From Deltaproteobacteria bacterium (GTDB lineage: Bacteria > Bdellovibrionota_C > UBA2361 > OMII01): a stretch of 8,792 nt of DNA. The notes beneath the pieces were generated by a model. That model saw only the letters and a program-made list of their open reading frames with translations, did not search any database and was not told the DNA's origin. The stretch lies in contig JALRCK010000070.1 in the NCBI GenBank assembly GCA_023262305.1, forward strand, positions 1 to 8,792, given 5' to 3'. Shown in pieces: positions 7,501 to 8,792 of this stretch. The first letter of the stretch is position 1, and each line of letters opens with the position of its first letter. The position numbers and the translations under genes are program-made.

Positions 7501-7661
7501 CCTCCGTTCACTTCACCGCAGGGGAGGTTGGGGGAGTTGTTCTTCCACCAGCTAAGCTCAGAGCCCTTCTAGCTCATTATGGTCGTGAGGGTATGCAGGA
7601 TCCATTTTTACCCGCTGGGCTCCCGCTCTATGCTCGACGTGCGGAGATGCCAGCCATATGA
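4587..7661 (+). CDS. Multidomain methyltransferase / coiled coil / GT2 glycosyltransferase
   Basis: The protein has 1024 residues. Residues 1-225 are a class I SAM methyltransferase: VLEMGPATG (33-41), CVEVDP (57-62), FADVLEHLLNP (99-109), ISVPN (128-132). Residues 240-375 are beta-rich, with no catalytic motif I recognise. Residues 378-453 are heptad-like and rich in Leu, Glu and Arg, a likely coiled coil. SKSWQMTRPLR (459-469) and an amphipathic basic stretch follow. Residues 547-755 are an intact GT2 domain: IIMPTYK (550-556), ADDAS (582-586), the metal-binding LLDHDD (634-639), YSDEDK (663-668), EGSQDFDLMLR (717-727), YHWRAH (743-748). Residues 802-980 are a decayed second GT2. The start is either GTG 4587 or the adjacent ATG 4590. 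No strong RBS is visible, so coupling to wzt is plausible. The probable role is adding and methylating sugars on the exported glycan; specificities are unknown. Confidence 0.92.
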   Translation: MMEGAEKYHRQIDPEGQSSVAQLLRWIRPGSKVLEMGPATGIMTKFLAEVKGCDVTCVEVDPKAADHARHFCSKMIVGDLNRTEWTREIEGQEFDYVIFADVLEHLLNPAESLQTTLKHLKSTGEVLISVPNIAYVGIIAELLEGRFDYRRDGLLDETHVHFFTRKSLVQLLGQAGLVSLEWGRTAVAPEFSEFRLQTNQLGAAARGVLAAVPDGDTYQFLVRCARTGIAALPVVSQGREYGTVGLSAQVYFDTGNGFLEENSQIVSLRSDRERQTVHCDFPSGTKVIRFDPIDSVTPVVLHSVTIQAAERVLFSWSPSKGALGGMSGLLNVVEASASGSSVLIPLTSDPAVTILVDGSAPGTFSVECSLNGPEVLRMLVDSIQPLRNELGLVSDHARELERLKDRLELLLSAEQQACQHLRESVSEVDARLQEYRRVLEDTQAAHEMLKTSLHGVVGSKSWQMTRPLRVAMRLAGFVTRMLSRALRLWTRRGILANPAIAKTKFARLLWSRLHLGSDYQLQMAHIEPSARDLTRMRFDAEQTGGPTFSIIMPTYKTNPLWLKQAIESVRQQAYPYWELCIADDASNDPGVRSILSTYAANDPRIKVEMLAENGHISKASNAALTLATGQYIVLLDHDDILAPQALYRLAEVVKRDAEVDVIYSDEDKLSADGVRSEPTCKPGWSPEYFLSFMYTGHISCFRSDLVREVGGFRVGFEGSQDFDLMLRVTERTNRIVHIPEVLYHWRAHVESVAGNLESKPYAFTAAKRAITEALVRRGFPAGKVGDSRARGLYCVERGRKSPLLAAFSVSAGIGAMRVAAGEAVSEYRTNEEGKLVRELLARKKKGGGCIAVSLGGPVPAEVLDRLLDHGADAAIGVASPLVLDTKGNVVAAGMALSRDMIFANFKGLPGNNLGYRGRLVVPFNVSFAYPACLVFKEELLRDVPASVQDIPELTIALCLAAHKRGLRCLVDPSVHFTAGEVGGVVLPPAKLRALLAHYGREGMQDPFLPAGLPLYARRAEMPAI
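6990..7526 (+). other. Degenerate second GT2 module within the 1024-residue protein
   Basis: Residues 802-980 align by eye with the intact GT2 at 1-963: the linker before it (A.RA..E.L.R.G.P, from 766), then G.V..G...., GY..R....N.S, ..CL and LCL........DP. The part before the DXD site is about 36 residues shorter. The LNNDLE site is replaced by a stretch around VSLGGPV (852-858), with no aspartate between 832 and 863. The catalytic NDVD is replaced by LTIA (953-956). It is probably non-catalytic, perhaps a structural or acceptor-binding remnant. The reading frame is intact, so it is not a pseudogene. Confidence 0.65.
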
Positions 7662-8792
7662 GGTCGATTACCATTATCATTCCGGTCTATAATGCCTTCG
7701 ATGTAACACTTGATTGCATTCAGAGTGTGCTCCGCACGATACCTCGTAGAGTGCGGGTCTGCGTGATCGACGATGCAAGTCCGTCGGGAGACCTGCGGGA
7801 GTTTCTACCTGCTGCGGTCCTTCGCGACAAACGGGTGAGCGTTCTTCGTAATGAGAGGAACCTCGGATTTGTCGGCACATGCAACAGAGGTATGCTCATT
7901 GAGTCAACAGAGGACGTAATCCTCCTGAATAGCGATACGGTTGTAACCAGCGGATGGGTACAGAAGCTCCATCAGGCGGCGTATTCAAGGCCCAGAGTCG
8001 GAACCGTAACGCCCCTGACTAATAATGGCACCATTTGCTCTGTGCCTCGGTTTTTAGAGAATAATGCGCTGCCGGACGGTGTGACGCTCGAGGGGTTTAG
8101 CAAATTGGTAGAGGAGGTTTCCACCAGGGACTATGTGGAGGCGCCGACCTGTGTTGGGTTTTGTACCTACATCCGACGAGAGCTGATCGATGAAGTTGGT
8201 GTGTTCGATCCGGTCTTCAAGCAGGGGTATGGAGAGGAAAACGACCTGTCTCTTCGAGGAAACGAGAAAGGTTTTTTTAATATCATAGACGACGCGACGT
8301 ACATCTTTCATCGCGGAAACATGTCATTTCAAGAGATGCGAGAATCCCTATCGGAGGCTAATACTAAAATCCTGACGGGGAGATTCCCACACTACGAGAA
8401 GAAGGTTGCGCAATTTTGCCAATCTAATCCGCTTGAGCGCGTGCACGCTCGGATTTGGAATGCTCTTATCGCGAAAGCGGTTAGGTCAAAGGGGCAGGCG
8501 GTTCTTCATATCCTCCACAATGGACCGTTTGAGCCTCGCCGACACAGTATCGGTGGGACCGAGCTGCATGTGCAGGGCATAATCCAAAAAGATTCAGCGA
8601 CCGCCCATTTTTCTCTTACTCCCGGGGACGGAGGAGTCGTGCTGACAGCGCACCTATCCTCGGGGGAACGGCTTTTTAAACTGCCTCACACGGTAGTGCC
8701 CTCTCTCTTTACAAGGGATTTTTTCTCGGTCATTCACTTGCATCATGCGGCTGGTTTCGACCTTCCAACAATTGCGGACGGCCTTCTAAGGC
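7658..8792 (+). CDS. GT2-GT4 fusion glycosyltransferase (3' end outside window)
   Basis: The ATG at 7658 overlaps the previous stop as ATGA, so translation is probably coupled. The frame stays open to the edge of the window (378 residues seen). Residues 1-230 are a rhamnosyltransferase-like GT2 domain: IIIPVYN (6-12), VIDDAS (36-41), NERNLGFVGTCNRG (65-78), the DXD-equivalent LLNSDT (89-94), WVQKL (100-104), GYGEENDLSLR with the catalytic acidic residues (190-200), and HRGN (218-221). After a helical linker (about 225-278), a second domain starts at VLHILHNGPF (282-291) with SIGGTELHV (297-305). This is the glycine-rich N-terminal motif of GT-B, family 4 glycosyltransferases. The protein would therefore carry two different sugar-transfer activities. 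Only the start of the second domain is visible, so GT4 is a moderate call and the total length is unknown. Confidence 0.9.
   Translation, partial: MRSITIIIPVYNAFDVTLDCIQSVLRTIPRRVRVCVIDDASPSGDLREFLPAAVLRDKRVSVLRNERNLGFVGTCNRGMLIESTEDVILLNSDTVVTSGWVQKLHQAAYSRPRVGTVTPLTNNGTICSVPRFLENNALPDGVTLEGFSKLVEEVSTRDYVEAPTCVGFCTYIRRELIDEVGVFDPVFKQGYGEENDLSLRGNEKGFFNIIDDATYIFHRGNMSFQEMRESLSEANTKILTGRFPHYEKKVAQFCQSNPLERVHARIWNALIAKAVRSKGQAVLHILHNGPFEPRRHSIGGTELHVQGIIQKDSATAHFSLTPGDGGVVLTAHLSSGERLFKLPHTVVPSLFTRDFFSVIHLHHAAGFDLPTIADGLLR

Noticed and set aside
8271..8280. A run of seven T followed by AA inside the last gene, a possible slippage or sequencing-error site.
   Set aside because: The frame continues with normal GT2 sequence on both sides (catalytic GEEND before, HRG after), so no frameshift is needed. 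A +1 slip would stop at once.

Overview
The window is a piece of a Gram-negative surface-polysaccharide (O-antigen or similar glycan) locus that uses ABC-transporter export. All six genes lie on the + strand. The pairing of an ABC-2 permease with a Wzt-type ATPase, surrounded by large multidomain glycosyltransferases and methyltransferases, points to a proteobacterium-like host. I cannot name the genus. There are no RNA genes, insertion sequences, CRISPR arrays or complete mobile elements.

Layout. 1-963: the C-terminal part of a glycosyltransferase (GT2) whose start lies left of the window. 1024-2157: a class I SAM methyltransferase preceded by two short tandem FD..Y(Y/L)..PDV repeats. 2158-2449: the only sizeable gap, probably the leader of the next block. 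2450-3295: permease Wzm. 3285-4562: ATPase Wzt with a C-terminal cargo-recognition domain; it overlaps wzm by 11 bases. 4587-7661: a 1024-residue protein with a methyltransferase, a beta-rich segment, a coiled coil, an intact GT2 and a decayed second GT2. 7658-8792: the start of a GT2-GT4 fusion that overlaps its neighbour by ATGA and leaves the window without a stop. From wzm to the right edge the genes are tightly packed and probably form one transcription unit.

How they fit together. The glycosyltransferases would build a glycan on the lipid carrier at the cytoplasmic face of the inner membrane. One or both methyltransferases could modify or cap it. Wzm/Wzt would export it, with the Wzt C-terminal domain selecting finished chains. 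The capping idea is inference by analogy with characterised Wzt/WbdD systems.

The most interesting points are three. The last ~180 residues of the 1024-residue protein form a GT2 module that has lost its DXD and catalytic acidic motifs, while the same module at the left edge is intact. Methyltransferase and coiled-coil parts sit in one protein directly downstream of a Wzt with a cargo domain. An unexplained tandem repeat precedes the first methyltransferase.
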